From the NCBI GenBank assembly GCA_937915835.1, contig CALGHA010000035.1, positions 8,889-72,888 of the forward strand: DNA of 64,000 nt. Direction: 5' to 3'. Each line of letters begins with the position of its first letter. The first letter of the stretch is position 1. Position numbers and translations under genes: made by a program. The notes below the pieces were generated by a model. That model was not told the origin of the DNA. It was given only the letters and a program-made list of their open reading frames with translations, and did no database searches. Shown one piece after another: positions 1 to 8,683 of the stretch. The DNA comes from an uncultured Fretibacterium sp. Lineage in GTDB: Bacteria; Synergistota; Synergistia; Synergistales; Aminobacteriaceae.

Positions 1-372
1 TTGCAAGATGAACGATTTTTGCCTGAGACTTCGACGGATTATATTTTCCCGGCAATTGGTGAGGAGTTCGGGCTTGTCGGAACGCTTTTTCTCGTTACGC
101 TTTATGCTGTCTGGACGTGGAGCGCTTATCGTGTTTACTTGAACGCTAAGGATAATTTCTCAAAGTCTCTTGCTCTGGGATTAGCGGCTTCGGTTGTGTT
201 TCCGATGTTCGTGAACGTCGCAGGAGTTACGAAGTTGATGCCATTAACGGGAATTCCTATGCCGTTTTTAAGCGCTGGAGGCAGTTCAATGGTCTTTATG
301 TGGGCAAAAGTCGGGTTATTAATGTCAATCAAGCTCAGAAGCAAGATGAAAGAGGAGAAAAAGCATGAATGA
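1..372 (+). CDS. ftsW: FtsW/RodA/SpoVE-family lipid II polymerase FtsW, C-terminal part
   Basis: Partial gene; its 5' part lies left of the window, and the TTG at base 1 is only the first in-frame codon seen. FtsW is the septal SEDS peptidoglycan glycosyltransferase of the inner membrane. The visible 123 residues hold the family pattern LPETSTDYIFPAIGEEFG near residue 8, two further membrane helices, and the PLTGIPMPFLSAGGSS signature near residue 80, where SEDS proteins usually have PVTG-P-PF-S-GGSS. The Lys/Glu-rich tail is cytoplasmic. It overlaps murG by 8 bases, which suggests translational coupling. RodA is the alternative, but murG next door favours FtsW. Confidence 0.9.
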   Translation: MQDERFLPETSTDYIFPAIGEEFGLVGTLFLVTLYAVWTWSAYRVYLNAKDNFSKSLALGLAASVVFPMFVNVAGVTKLMPLTGIPMPFLSAGGSSMVFMWAKVGLLMSIKLRSKMKEEKKHE

Positions 373-1324
373 ACGAAAAATTTTAATCGCTTCAGGAGGA
401 ACAGGAGGGCATATTTTCCCAGCAATCGTGTTCGGCAAAAGTCTTCAAGCTCAGGGCGCAAGTGTAAAATGGTTATGCGGCTCACGTGAACTTGAGCGTG
501 AGATTTATGCTTCATCAGGGATTGAGCCGGTAATTCTTCCGCTTGAAGGTTCTCCGCTTGGGACTAAGTCAATCACGAAAATTTTTACACGTTTTGCGGA
601 AGTTATCAAAGCAATTTTCATGACGAAAAAGTTTATTAAGAGTTTCAAGCCTGACGAGATATTTTTATTCGGCGGGTATGTCTCATTTGCTCCATTGATA
701 GTTGCGAAGTTGCGGGGAATTCCTGTAACTCTTCATGAACAGAATGCGATTGCGGGAAAAGTTACACGTTTAGCGTCGAAATTGGGCGTGAAAATTATAA
801 CGGGCTGGCCTGAATGTGAGGGAATAAAAAGTTTTGAGTATTTCGGAATTCCTGTGAGGGAACCTGTGAGAATTGCGCGAGACGAGGCATTAAAGATTTT
901 GGGCGTGAATGTTCCAGAAAATTCGAAGATTGTCGGGATTGCCGGAGGTTCACTCGGAAGCGGGCCATTGAGCGAAATTTTGCGGAAGACAGCTGAACTT
1001 TGCGGGGAATATGAATTTGTCTTCTTGTCGTCGAAGGAGAAGAAGGAAGAAGTGAACAAGCATTTTATCCCGTCTCAATGGGACATGAACCCGTTTTACT
1101 CTGTGTGTGATTTGCTCGTGTGTCGTGCTGGAGGCTCAACGCTGGCTGAAATATTAAAATGGGAAATTCCGGCTGTCGTAATTGCCTGGCCCGGAGCTGC
1201 GGATAATCATCAAGTGAAGAATGCCGCTGAATTTGTGAAGCTCTCGAGAAATTCACAAACTTTTGACGAGAATGATACGCCTGAAAACTTAGCGAAAATA
1301 ATCAAAGAAATTCTGACGCAATAA
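365..1324 (+). CDS. murG: UDP-GlcNAc:lipid I N-acetylglucosaminyltransferase MurG
   Basis: Transfers GlcNAc from UDP-GlcNAc to lipid I to form lipid II at the inner face of the cytoplasmic membrane. The 319 residues are somewhat short for MurG (E. coli has about 355). The N-terminal Rossmann half begins with the loop SGGTGGHIFPA near residue 10 and has the acceptor-side motif HEQNAIAGK near residue 123. The C-terminal UDP-GlcNAc site shows CRAGGSTLAEIL and the WPGAADNHQ stretch, which corresponds to the usual P-x-A-x-D-x-Q motif. The ATG lies inside the end of ftsW. A hairpin directly after the stop ends the unit, so murC/murB do not follow here as they do in many dcw clusters. Confidence 0.95.
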   Translation: MNERKILIASGGTGGHIFPAIVFGKSLQAQGASVKWLCGSRELEREIYASSGIEPVILPLEGSPLGTKSITKIFTRFAEVIKAIFMTKKFIKSFKPDEIFLFGGYVSFAPLIVAKLRGIPVTLHEQNAIAGKVTRLASKLGVKIITGWPECEGIKSFEYFGIPVREPVRIARDEALKILGVNVPENSKIVGIAGGSLGSGPLSEILRKTAELCGEYEFVFLSSKEKKEEVNKHFIPSQWDMNPFYSVCDLLVCRAGGSTLAEILKWEIPAVVIAWPGAADNHQVKNAAEFVKLSRNSQTFDENDTPENLAKIIKEILTQ

Positions 1325-1366
1325 AAAATTCCCCCTGCTCACGAATGAACGGGGGATTTATTATTT
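1325..1366. terminator. Bidirectional rho-independent terminator
   Basis: CCCCC at 1331-1335 pairs with GGGGG at 1351-1355, extended by flanking A/T pairs. A-rich sequence lies on the left and T-rich on the right. It sits between murG (+) and the convergent surface-protein gene (-), so it can serve both strands. Confidence 0.75.
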
Positions 1367-1369
1367 TAA

Positions 1370-4300
1370 TTACTTTTTTCTGAGTAAAAATATTCCTGCA
1401 AGAGTAAGAAGTCCGTACAATCCTTCCAAAGAATTGCAACCTCCTCCGCCGCCGCTTTCTCCTCCATTATTGCCACCGTTATTCCCGGAATCTTCGACAA
1501 TAAACGTAATGTATCTGCTCGCGCTTTGACCATTCCCGATTGACGTAACAGTGAAAGGATAAGTACCTTTTGACGTTGGAGTTCCTCGTAAAGCTCCGCT
1601 GTCAGGATTAAGCGATAGGCCTGCGGGAAGTGAAGCATCTGCGTACCATTTTACGCCCGAAATATTCGCCGTGAATGTGAACGTAACTTCCTCATTAACT
1701 TTTGCGCGTATCTCAGAGCTTGAAGTTATCGTGAGTGAGCCGTAAGGATTAATTGTGAGCGTGAAATAGCTTGATGTTCTCTCATTCCCATTTGCGGCCG
1801 TAATCTCAATCGTCGTTGTTCCTGCTGTCGTCGGAGTTCCAGAGAGGAAGCCCGTCTGCGAAAGTGAGAGACCTCCAGGAAGTGCACCGTTTGAAACTCT
1901 CCAAACTAAGCCGCTTGTTGTCGTAGCTGTGAGCTGTTGACTGTAAGGAGTTCCTACGGTTCCGTCCGATAAAAACATTGTGGTAATGGCAAAATTATTC
2001 TCAGTTGATGAAGAATTTGCGTTTACCGTAATAGTGAAAGATTTCTCGCCGCTTCCCGAAGAATTTGAAGCATTGAGAGTGAACGTGTAATTTCCTGCAG
2101 TTGTGGGAGTGCCTGAAATTCTGCCGGTTGAAGCGTTAAGAGTAAGTCCGGCCGGTAAAGTTCCATTTGAGACTGACCAAGTTACGTTTGAGGCATCCGA
2201 GAATAATTCGACGCTGTAAGAATTTCCCGCTGAAGCATTAGGAAGTGAACTGTTCAGAATTGTAATTGTCGTTTCAGGTATAGGGTCAATAATCGGGTCA
2301 TCAGGAGTTACAGAGGTATTATCTGAAGAGATTACCAGCGTTAAAGTTTTATCCGCGATCTGACCGAACGCCCTTGCCCTGATTGCCAGCGTGAAACTTC
2401 CCGAAGTTGTAGGAGTTCCGCTAATAGTTCCGCGCAATGCGTCTACTCTTAAGCCAGAAGGAAGCCCTGCTATTTCCCATGTCGCGCCTGCAATGTTGGT
2501 TGTGAGTGTATACGTGTAAGATTGGCCCTTTTTCCCTGCTGGAAGTGATGATGTTGTGATTGTCAGTGTTTCAGCCTCAATGATTATGCTCAAAGTTTGG
2601 TTCGCAGTCTGACCATTTGCCGAAGCCGTAACCGTTGCCGTGAAAGTTCCTGAGTTTGTCGGAAGTCCCGTAATCGCTCCGGTTGAAGCGTCGAGAGTTA
2701 AGCCTGCCGGAAGTCCTGAAGCTGTCCAAGTTACGCCGGAGATATTAGCCGTGAGATTAAACGTTAAGGATTGGCCGGCTTTTCCGCTGATTGAGTTTGC
2801 TGAAGTGATTTCAAGTGTGATTACTTGCGGATTAATCGTTATCGTGAAATTCTTTGAGCTTGAGCTTGTCCCGTTTGAGGCCGTAATTGTAAAGTTGTAA
2901 GTGCCTTGTGTTGTCGGAATTCCTGTAATTGTTCCGGTTGAAGCGTTAAGAGTTAAACCGTCCGGAAGCGAACCGCTCGAGACTGACCAAGTTACGCCGG
3001 ACGTATCAGCTGTGAGCATGTCATTATAGCTTGAGCCAACTATGCCGCTTACAAGTGATGACTTTGTGATGTTGATATCAATCATCGGAATATTGCTAAT
3101 CTCAATCGTGAAATTTTTATTCGTCGATGCTCCGTTTGCTGAAGCTGTTATCGTGAAGCTGTAACTTCCTGCTGTCGTAGGAGTTCCGCTGATTGTCCCG
3201 GTTGAAGAGCTGAGAGTGAGGCCGGACGGAAGATTTCCGCTTGAAACTGACCATGTTACTCCTGAAGTGTCAGAAGTAAGAGTATCATTATAGCTTGTTC
3301 CAACTGTACCGTTTGCAAGTGAAGATTTCGTGATGTTAATATTATCGGGGACAGGATCGGGGTCGTTTTTAGCCTTAGAAATTGTTACGTTCAAGAGATA
3401 TGAGCTACTAGAAGAACGTGAAGACTCAGTGATGTACTTATAAAATACACTGTTAGGCAACTCCGCGAACTTTGCAATCCCGTTTGAATACACTGCTTCA
3501 AATTTCGAGTTATTCAGTCGTCTTCCTTCTACGCTTGAAGAAAGAATATTCGCTGTTTTATCCGAAGGCATGTAGTCTCTGAAGTCAATTTGATACGGGT
3601 ATAATGCATCGCCTGTTGATGTAATTTTGAGGCCGTCAATAGTTTGATAATTTATAGACAGATGTGAGTAATATATCTCTCCGAGATCAAGAAAAGCTAT
3701 ATAATTAGTTCCGCAGTATAAATTCTTGAGCTTTTTATTGCCGCTGACATCAAGCTTAGAAAGTTGATTTTTATCACATGCTAAGTAAGTTAATGCAGTA
3801 TTATTGCTGACGTTTAGCACAGTTATCGCATTGTTGTAGCATCGTAAATCCGTCAAGGATATGCAATCATTTACATTAAGTGAAGTAATCTGATTATCAT
3901 AACAGTATAATTTTGTCATTGACACGAGATTGCGGACATTGAGCGTGGTAAGTTTGTTCCTATAACAGTTGACAGTAAGCAACAAAGTGTTATTGCTCAA
4001 ATCAAGTTCAGTAATATAATTATCGGTGCAAGCCAAAGTTGAGAGCTTCGTGTTATTTCTGAGATTAAGAGAAGTGATTTGGTTGTTGCTGCAGCCCAGA
4101 GTAGTCAAATTAGGATTGTTGCTCACGTCAAGCTGTGTTAAATGATTACCATAGCAGTACAACGCTGTTAAAGCTGTATTTCTGCTAACGTCGAGTTCTG
4201 TCAAGTAATTATTTTGGCAACTTAAACTTGTAAGAGCTGTAAAATATTCTATACCCTTGAGTGAGTAAACTTTGCTGACAGATAAATTTTTCACAAGTCC

Positions 4301-4471
4301 AATCTCCGCATTCGTCAATACGCCGTTTTTATCCTTGTCGAATTTGTTGACAGTCTCACGAAATGCATCATCCGGAAAATTCGACGCGTTAATCGCCACA
4401 TCAGCCCATAAACACGACGAACTCAGCACTACAAGCGCAAGAGCTAAAACGGTACACAAAAATTTTTTCAT
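1370..4471 (-). CDS. Large surface protein: LRR domain, seven He_PIG/Ig-like repeats, Synergist-CTERM tail
   Basis: Start set at 4471 rather than the longer frame to 4549: AGGAGG lies 7 bases upstream and the protein then opens with a good signal peptide (MKKFLCTVLALALVVLSSS). Of about 1033 residues, roughly 60-275 are short leucine-rich repeats of about 21 residues following L-x-x-L-x-C-x-x-N-x-(L/I)-x-x-L-(D/N)-(V/L), many with a Cys. Roughly 370-990 hold seven consecutive putative-Ig (He_PIG) units, each with G-(V/A)-x-W, LP-x-GL-x-(L/V) and a G-x-(P/L)-x-(T/S) turn. A Gly-rich linker with one Cys, a hydrophobic helix and terminal RKK follow, matching the Synergist-CTERM sorting signal. 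Likely an exported, surface-anchored adhesin or matrix protein; the ligand is unknown. The near-identical Ig units suggest expansion by internal duplication. Confidence 0.85.
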   Translation of the reverse strand: MKKFLCTVLALALVVLSSSCLWADVAINASNFPDDAFRETVNKFDKDKNGVLTNAEIGLVKNLSVSKVYSLKGIEYFTALTSLSCQNNYLTELDVSRNTALTALYCYGNHLTQLDVSNNPNLTTLGCSNNQITSLNLRNNTKLSTLACTDNYITELDLSNNTLLLTVNCYRNKLTTLNVRNLVSMTKLYCYDNQITSLNVNDCISLTDLRCYNNAITVLNVSNNTALTYLACDKNQLSKLDVSGNKKLKNLYCGTNYIAFLDLGEIYYSHLSINYQTIDGLKITSTGDALYPYQIDFRDYMPSDKTANILSSSVEGRRLNNSKFEAVYSNGIAKFAELPNSVFYKYITESSRSSSSSYLLNVTISKAKNDPDPVPDNINITKSSLANGTVGTSYNDTLTSDTSGVTWSVSSGNLPSGLTLSSSTGTISGTPTTAGSYSFTITASANGASTNKNFTIEISNIPMIDINITKSSLVSGIVGSSYNDMLTADTSGVTWSVSSGSLPDGLTLNASTGTITGIPTTQGTYNFTITASNGTSSSSKNFTITINPQVITLEITSANSISGKAGQSLTFNLTANISGVTWTASGLPAGLTLDASTGAITGLPTNSGTFTATVTASANGQTANQTLSIIIEAETLTITTSSLPAGKKGQSYTYTLTTNIAGATWEIAGLPSGLRVDALRGTISGTPTTSGSFTLAIRARAFGQIADKTLTLVISSDNTSVTPDDPIIDPIPETTITILNSSLPNASAGNSYSVELFSDASNVTWSVSNGTLPAGLTLNASTGRISGTPTTAGNYTFTLNASNSSGSGEKSFTITVNANSSSTENNFAITTMFLSDGTVGTPYSQQLTATTTSGLVWRVSNGALPGGLSLSQTGFLSGTPTTAGTTTIEITAANGNERTSSYFTLTINPYGSLTITSSSEIRAKVNEEVTFTFTANISGVKWYADASLPAGLSLNPDSGALRGTPTSKGTYPFTVTSIGNGQSASRYITFIVEDSGNNGGNNGGESGGGGGCNSLEGLYGLLTLAGIFLLRKK

Positions 4472-4524
4472 GTATTTACCTCCTGAAAATAAAATTTTGA
4501 GAACTTCAACATAAAAATCACTAA

Positions 4525-4603
4525 TACACATGACCGTCTCAGCTTGCAATATGGTATAATTTAATCCATAAGGCAGGAAAGACGGTTAGTCTCGTCACGT
4601 GTA
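4525..4603. repeat. 79-bp imperfect palindrome in the leader of the surface-protein gene
   Basis: Nested arms: TACACATG (4525-4532) with CACGTGTA (4596-4603), one non-Watson-Crick position; ACCGTCT (4533-4539) with AGACGGT (4580-4586); CTTGC (4543-4547) with GCAGG (4573-4577); TATGG (4550-4554) with CCATA (4566-4570). The 11-base loop is AT-rich. Transcribed on the minus strand it would lie at the start of the 5' leader of the 1370-4471 gene. I could not match it to a riboswitch class I know. Confidence 0.6.
4550..4560 (+). promoter_or_regulatory. Possible extended -10 promoter reading rightward
   Basis: TATGGTATAAT contains TG-n-TATAAT (-10 at 4555-4560), with no good -35. No plus-strand gene follows before 15435. 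The next 80 bases can form a closing stem, 4568-4577 with 4634-4643, followed by GTTTTTGTG. A short RNA is therefore possible, but this is sequence pattern only. Confidence 0.35.
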
Positions 4604-4622
4604 TGATTTATTTAGCAAAGTA

Positions 4623-4631
4623 ATTATATCA
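4623..4631 (-). promoter_or_regulatory. Extended -10 promoter of the surface-protein gene
   Basis: Minus-strand TGATATAAT (TG-n-TATAAT). The predicted transcript start near 4616 gives a leader of about 145 bases that begins just before the palindrome at 4525-4603. No consensus -35. Confidence 0.5.
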
Positions 4632-4685
4632 CGCTTGCCTTGTTTTTGTGTGCTTATTCACGCAATTTTCATGGTTATATGCATG

Positions 4686-4738
4686 CAAAAAAATTCTCCC
4701 CCGCATTCTTCATACAGAGGAGACTAGCAAAATTTTTT
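4686..4738 (-). terminator. Probable terminator of the ftsH operon
   Basis: On the minus strand TCTCC pairs with GGAGA around a 17-base loop, followed by AATTTTTTT. The stem is short, so the call is moderate. It lies directly after the ftsH stop. Confidence 0.4.
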
Positions 4739-4750
4739 CCCGTTGTTAGC

Positions 4751-6712
4751 TTATTCTTGGCTTATATTCTCGTTGACTTGTTCCGTTTCAGCTTGAATAT
4801 TCTCATTGTCAGTAGCTTTCATCAAATCGACGCTTCCATTCTCAGCCTGAGACTTTTCCTTGTCAACAAACGCTTGAATTTCCTCGTGATTGATTACTTC
4901 CTTCTCTTGAAGAGTTTTCGCAACCTCATGCAAAATCTTTTCATGCTCCTTCAGAATATTCAACGCGCTATCTTGAGCCTCATTCACGAAACGCCGAATT
5001 TCCCGGTCAATAACTTCCGCCGTTCCTTCGCCAATATCATTACGGACTTCCGTAGAGCCGCCTAAATACATCATTGAAGACGAAGCATAACGTACAGGCC
5101 CGAGCTTTTCTGACATTCCGAACTCGATAACCATTCGGCGCGCTGTCTCAGTTGCTCGCTCAAGATCATTTGACGCTCCTGTTGAAGGCTCATCAAACAC
5201 AAGCAATTCTGCAGCTCTTCCGCCCAACATTACGGCCATTCGAGTTTTAAGCTCCTGTTCGGTGATAATGTAATTGTCCTCAGTCGGCATCTGCATAGTA
5301 TAGCCCAACGCGCCTTTAGTCGTCGGAATTATGCTGACTTTATGAACCGGGTCTGAACCTGGAAGATAACACGCAACTAAAGCATGGCCGGTTTCATGAT
5401 AAGCTACTTTTTTGCGGACTTCAGGAGTTAACGGTGTCTTTCTCTGCAAGCCGGCAACAACTCGTTCAATCGCTAAGTCAAAATCATTCATCGAAACTTT
5501 ATCAGCTTTACGACGCGCCGCCAACAATGAAGCCTCATTAGCAATATTCGCCAAGTCAGCTCCGGAAAATCCCGGCGTAACTTTCGCAATCGAACGTAAA
5601 TCAATCTCAGGAGATAACGGCAATTTCTTCGTGTGAATGCGCAAAATCTCTTCACGGCCCTCTTCCGTCGGCAATACAACCTGAATTTGTCTGTCAAACC
5701 TTCCCGGTCTCAATAATGCCTGGTCTAAAATTTCCGGCCGGTTCGTAGCGCCCATGATTACAACACCGTTATTATCTTCAAAGCCGTCCATTTCAGCGAG
5801 CAATTGATTGAGTGTAGCTTCCTGCTCTGAATTACTGTTGAAGTTTCGCATTCTGGATTGGCCGATCGCGTCGATCTCGTCAACAAAGATTATGCACGGA
5901 GCTTTCTTTTTCGCTTGGTCAAATAAATCACGAACTCGCGCCGCTCCAACTCCTACGAACATCTCAACGAAACTTGAGCCAGTAATAAAGAAAAACGGAA
6001 CTCCGGCTTCTCCAGCACAGGCCTTAGCAAGCAAAGTCTTTCCAGTTCCAGGAGGCCCGACGAGTAAAACTCCACGAGGCAATTTTGCTCCGAACTTGTC
6101 AAAGCGTTTTGGATCCTTCAGGAAATCTATAATCTCCCTCAGTTCAACCTCAGCTTCCCCAGCTCCGCCAATATCGCTAAAAAGTGTTTTCGTCATCTCA
6201 CCTTGAAGCTCCTTAGCACGACTCTTGCCAAATGAAAATATTCCGCCTCCCGCACCGCCTCGCATATTCCGGAAGATTAAGTACCAGATTATTATTAACG
6301 GCAGCATAGGAAGCAAAATTCCCATGAATAAATCCATTATGCTGTCACGTTGAGCAATCCCCCCGAATTTCACATCAGCACTCGACAGCCTCATAATCAA
6401 AAAAGGATCTGCAAGTTTCACAACACTTTTAACATTGTTCGACTGCTGGCGCGATTTCTTGTTCGTCAAAATTACTCCGCCGACAATCGGACGCTTATCC
6501 GGGCTTGTATTATCCTTGAGAGTGTAAATTATTCGGGATTCCGTAATGTCAACGTTATCAATCGCAAGTGTCTCTAAATCCGTAAGAAACTCGCTGTAAG
6601 GAACTTCGCTTTTGCTCTCGGTGTAAGGCTTGTAAATATACTCAGCGAAGAGCCAAGCCACTATCAACGCAATCAAAAAGTACCAGACTGAAAATTTTTG
6701 TCCTTTATCCAT
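4751..6712 (-). CDS. ftsH: ATP-dependent zinc metalloprotease FtsH
   Basis: Membrane-anchored hexameric AAA+ protease that degrades misfolded membrane proteins and regulatory substrates. Typical length (653 aa). Two N-terminal membrane helices (about 9-25 and 130-150) flank a small periplasmic domain. The AAA module shows Walker A GPPGTGKT (about 219), Walker B IIFVDEID and the SRH segment [11 protein letters not shown]. The zinc site is HETGH near residue 440, so HExxH is intact, but Thr replaces the Ala of the usual HEAGH. A Glu/Asp-rich tail ends the protein. AAAGGAA lies shortly upstream of the ATG. It is the last gene of the 13-gene minus operon. Confidence 0.97.
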   Translation of the reverse strand: MDKGQKFSVWYFLIALIVAWLFAEYIYKPYTESKSEVPYSEFLTDLETLAIDNVDITESRIIYTLKDNTSPDKRPIVGGVILTNKKSRQQSNNVKSVVKLADPFLIMRLSSADVKFGGIAQRDSIMDLFMGILLPMLPLIIIWYLIFRNMRGGAGGGIFSFGKSRAKELQGEMTKTLFSDIGGAGEAEVELREIIDFLKDPKRFDKFGAKLPRGVLLVGPPGTGKTLLAKACAGEAGVPFFFITGSSFVEMFVGVGAARVRDLFDQAKKKAPCIIFVDEIDAIGQSRMRNFNSNSEQEATLNQLLAEMDGFEDNNGVVIMGATNRPEILDQALLRPGRFDRQIQVVLPTEEGREEILRIHTKKLPLSPEIDLRSIAKVTPGFSGADLANIANEASLLAARRKADKVSMNDFDLAIERVVAGLQRKTPLTPEVRKKVAYHETGHALVACYLPGSDPVHKVSIIPTTKGALGYTMQMPTEDNYIITEQELKTRMAVMLGGRAAELLVFDEPSTGASNDLERATETARRMVIEFGMSEKLGPVRYASSSMMYLGGSTEVRNDIGEGTAEVIDREIRRFVNEAQDSALNILKEHEKILHEVAKTLQEKEVINHEEIQAFVDKEKSQAENGSVDLMKATDNENIQAETEQVNENISQE

Positions 6713-6748
6713 AATATTCCTTTCGTTTTATATCTTATCGTGAAAAAT

Positions 6749-7201
6749 TTATAATCTCGCGCTTCTCATTATTGCTCGTCCGCCCTCGTTACGTCGTGTG
6801 CGGTTGCGTAACTTTTCGAACTCGTCAGCTATTTCATCACGTTCTTCCTGATTAAGCGGCATAACGTCAAGAAATTTATTCAACTTATCCTCCAAGTCCT
6901 GAATTTCTTTCGTGCCAGGCGGGACTGTTCGGCCAATGTTGCGAAGACTGGAGATTGCAAGCTCCGCGATTAATGCCGCCATGTCGTGAAGGTCATTATC
7001 GGTGTCAGCGTTATTGTTATTCTCTGACGGTTCGGGTTTTTCCTGTCTCATTCTCGTAGCAAAGCATAACAGTCCGACCGACACAGCAAGCCAGGCAGCT
7101 CCTACGTCGACGCGTTTTATATTGAACATGTAACCGGCAAAAATTATCGTGATTATTCCGGCACAAAACAAAATCCAGCGTATTAATCTGTCAAGTATCA
7201 T
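6749..7201 (-). CDS. Two-TM membrane protein of unknown function
   Basis: Not recognised. 150 residues: two adjacent hydrophobic helices in the first 50 (WILFCAGIITIIFAGY and AAWLAVSVGLLCFA), then a cytoplasmic-looking charged region with an Asn/Asp-rich linker and a helical C-terminus rich in Glu and Arg. The start overlaps the gmk stop as ATGA, so translation is probably coupled, and ftsH follows after 36 bases. Many bacteria keep rpoZ directly after gmk; this protein is not omega. Its position suggests a membrane-related housekeeping role, which is inference only. Confidence 0.7.
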   Translation of the reverse strand: MILDRLIRWILFCAGIITIIFAGYMFNIKRVDVGAAWLAVSVGLLCFATRMRQEKPEPSENNNNADTDNDLHDMAALIAELAISSLRNIGRTVPPGTKEIQDLEDKLNKFLDVMPLNQEERDEIADEFEKLRNRTRRNEGGRAIMRSARL

Positions 7202-7746
7202 AATATTATTTTTCTCAGCTCATCACATGCATTTTCTAATTTATCATTAATTATCACGTAATCATATTTATCTTTAAGTTTCAACTCATTAATTGCCGTC
7301 TCAAGCCTTCTCTTCACAACTTCCGGAGATTCTGTCTTGCGTCCTGTTAATCTCTTCTCGAGTTCTTCAACTGACGGAGGAGCGACGAATATTAATACAG
7401 CTTCGGGCATTTTCTCTTTCACCTGCAAGGCCCCTTGAACGTCAATCTCAAGCAAAACGTCATGACCGGCTTCAAGCTCATTAATTACGTCCTGTTTCAA
7501 AGTTCCGTAAAAATCCCGGTTAAAGACGTGAGCATACTCAAGGAATAAATTCTTGCTGATATACTCTTCAAATTTCTCACGCGTCAAAAATCTATATTCC
7601 CTTCCGTCAACTTCGCCGGCTCTTGGGCTTCTCGTCGTGCATGAGATTGAATATACTAAATTTTGTAAGTTGTTAAGCGCATGTTCCCTCAATGTTCCTT
7701 TACCGACACCACTCGGACCGGATAAGACGTATAATTTTCCCCTCAT
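7198..7746 (-). CDS. gmk: Guanylate kinase
   Basis: Phosphorylates GMP to GDP using ATP in the cytoplasm. The P-loop is SGPSGVGKGT at residues 9-18, followed by the GMP-binding region (SCTTRSPRAGEVDGREYRF) and the lid segment with ENKxx-like residues. 182 residues is at the short end of the family (about 205), the missing part being C-terminal. ATG start with a GGTGAAAG-type ribosome site. It follows yicC and overlaps the next gene by 4 bases; yicC-gmk adjacency is common in bacteria and supports the call. Confidence 0.95.
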   Translation of the reverse strand: MRGKLYVLSGPSGVGKGTLREHALNNLQNLVYSISCTTRSPRAGEVDGREYRFLTREKFEEYISKNLFLEYAHVFNRDFYGTLKQDVINELEAGHDVLLEIDVQGALQVKEKMPEAVLIFVAPPSVEELEKRLTGRKTESPEVVKRRLETAINELKLKDKYDYVIINDKLENACDELRKIIL

Positions 7747-7795
7747 TCTTTCACCGCCGCTAAAATAATTTTTTCCCTCATGATTTTTTCACTCT

Positions 7796-8683
7796 TCACT
7801 CTATATTCTGCAACTGCTCGCGTATTCTCTCAATGCAAGTCTTAGCCTCAACAACTCCCCATCGGAACGTCGCATCAGCAACTTTTGATCCCATCGTGTT
7901 TACTTCCCTGTTCATCTCCTGAATTAAGAAATCTAATTTTTTCCCCTGCGAATTTTCGGCGTTCATTACCTGTTTGAATTTCTCCGTGTGAGCGTCAAGC
8001 CTCGTAATTTCCTCTGAGACATCCCATTTGTCCGACATTAAAGCGACTTCCTGAGCAATTCTGTTCTCGTCAATCTCAAGGTTATAATGTTCCATGACGT
8101 TTTGCATTCTCAGTCTCAAGCTCTCGATTGCTTCGGATTTTGCAACTTCCCAGCGTTTTTTGAGAGTGTCAAGAATTTTTATTAAGGCGCTTAAGTCCTC
8201 ATCAATTTTTTCATGCAGCTTGGCCCCTTCGGATTTCTTCATTTCCATCAAAGAAGCAATTGCTCCGGAAATAATTTCATCCCAGATTTCAGGCTCTTCA
8301 TGCGCGGCTTGTTCAGCTAAATTCGTGCTGGTGTCGAAAATTTCAGGGACAACGAGAAAACGCGTTAAATCCGACGGAGTTGACAAGTGATTTTTCTTCG
8401 ATATTCGTCGAACTTGATTGAACATGTTCATTAAACCTTCTTCGTCGAGAAGTGGAATTTTCGCGCCTGGATTCCAGTTAATTTCTGCCGTAACTCTGAC
8501 TTTTCCGCGATTAATCGAGTTCCGTAAAAGCGTGATTATCCGATTTTCCAGTGATGATAACTCTCGCGGCAACCTTGCTGAGAACTCCTGAAACTTGTGA
8601 TTTACTGATGTCAGCTCAAATGAAACTTTTCCCCATGAAAACTCATGAGAATTGCTTCCGAAACCTGTCATGCTTAAGAACAT
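7796..8683 (-). CDS. yicC: YicC-family endoribonuclease-like protein
   Basis: 295 residues matching the YicC layout: an N-terminal domain opening with MTGFG (MFLSMTGFGSNSHEF) and a C-terminal DUF1732 domain with EINREVNTMGSK-type sequence (QEMNREVNTMGSKVADATF), which carries acidic residues. E. coli YicC is an RNA-binding/ribonuclease protein linked to stationary phase; the function here is by family. It overlaps the plsC stop as TAATG and precedes gmk by 49 bases. Confidence 0.93.
   Translation of the reverse strand: MFLSMTGFGSNSHEFSWGKVSFELTSVNHKFQEFSARLPRELSSLENRIITLLRNSINRGKVRVTAEINWNPGAKIPLLDEEGLMNMFNQVRRISKKNHLSTPSDLTRFLVVPEIFDTSTNLAEQAAHEEPEIWDEIISGAIASLMEMKKSEGAKLHEKIDEDLSALIKILDTLKKRWEVAKSEAIESLRLRMQNVMEHYNLEIDENRIAQEVALMSDKWDVSEEITRLDAHTEKFKQVMNAENSQGKKLDFLIQEMNREVNTMGSKVADATFRWGVVEAKTCIERIREQLQNIE

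Noticed and set aside
1490..3360. CRISPR-like or satellite repeats
   Set aside because: The repeats are in frame and encode similar Ig-like domains; there are no spacers or short palindromic direct repeats.
4568..4643. tRNA-like cloverleaf of 76 bases
   Set aside because: No T-loop sequence, no plausible anticodon arm, and the closing stem is 10 bp rather than 7. Treated as a possible small RNA instead.
4640..6577. Plus-strand open frames antisense to ftsH
   Set aside because: Lie entirely opposite a well-conserved gene, without ribosome sites or recognisable products.
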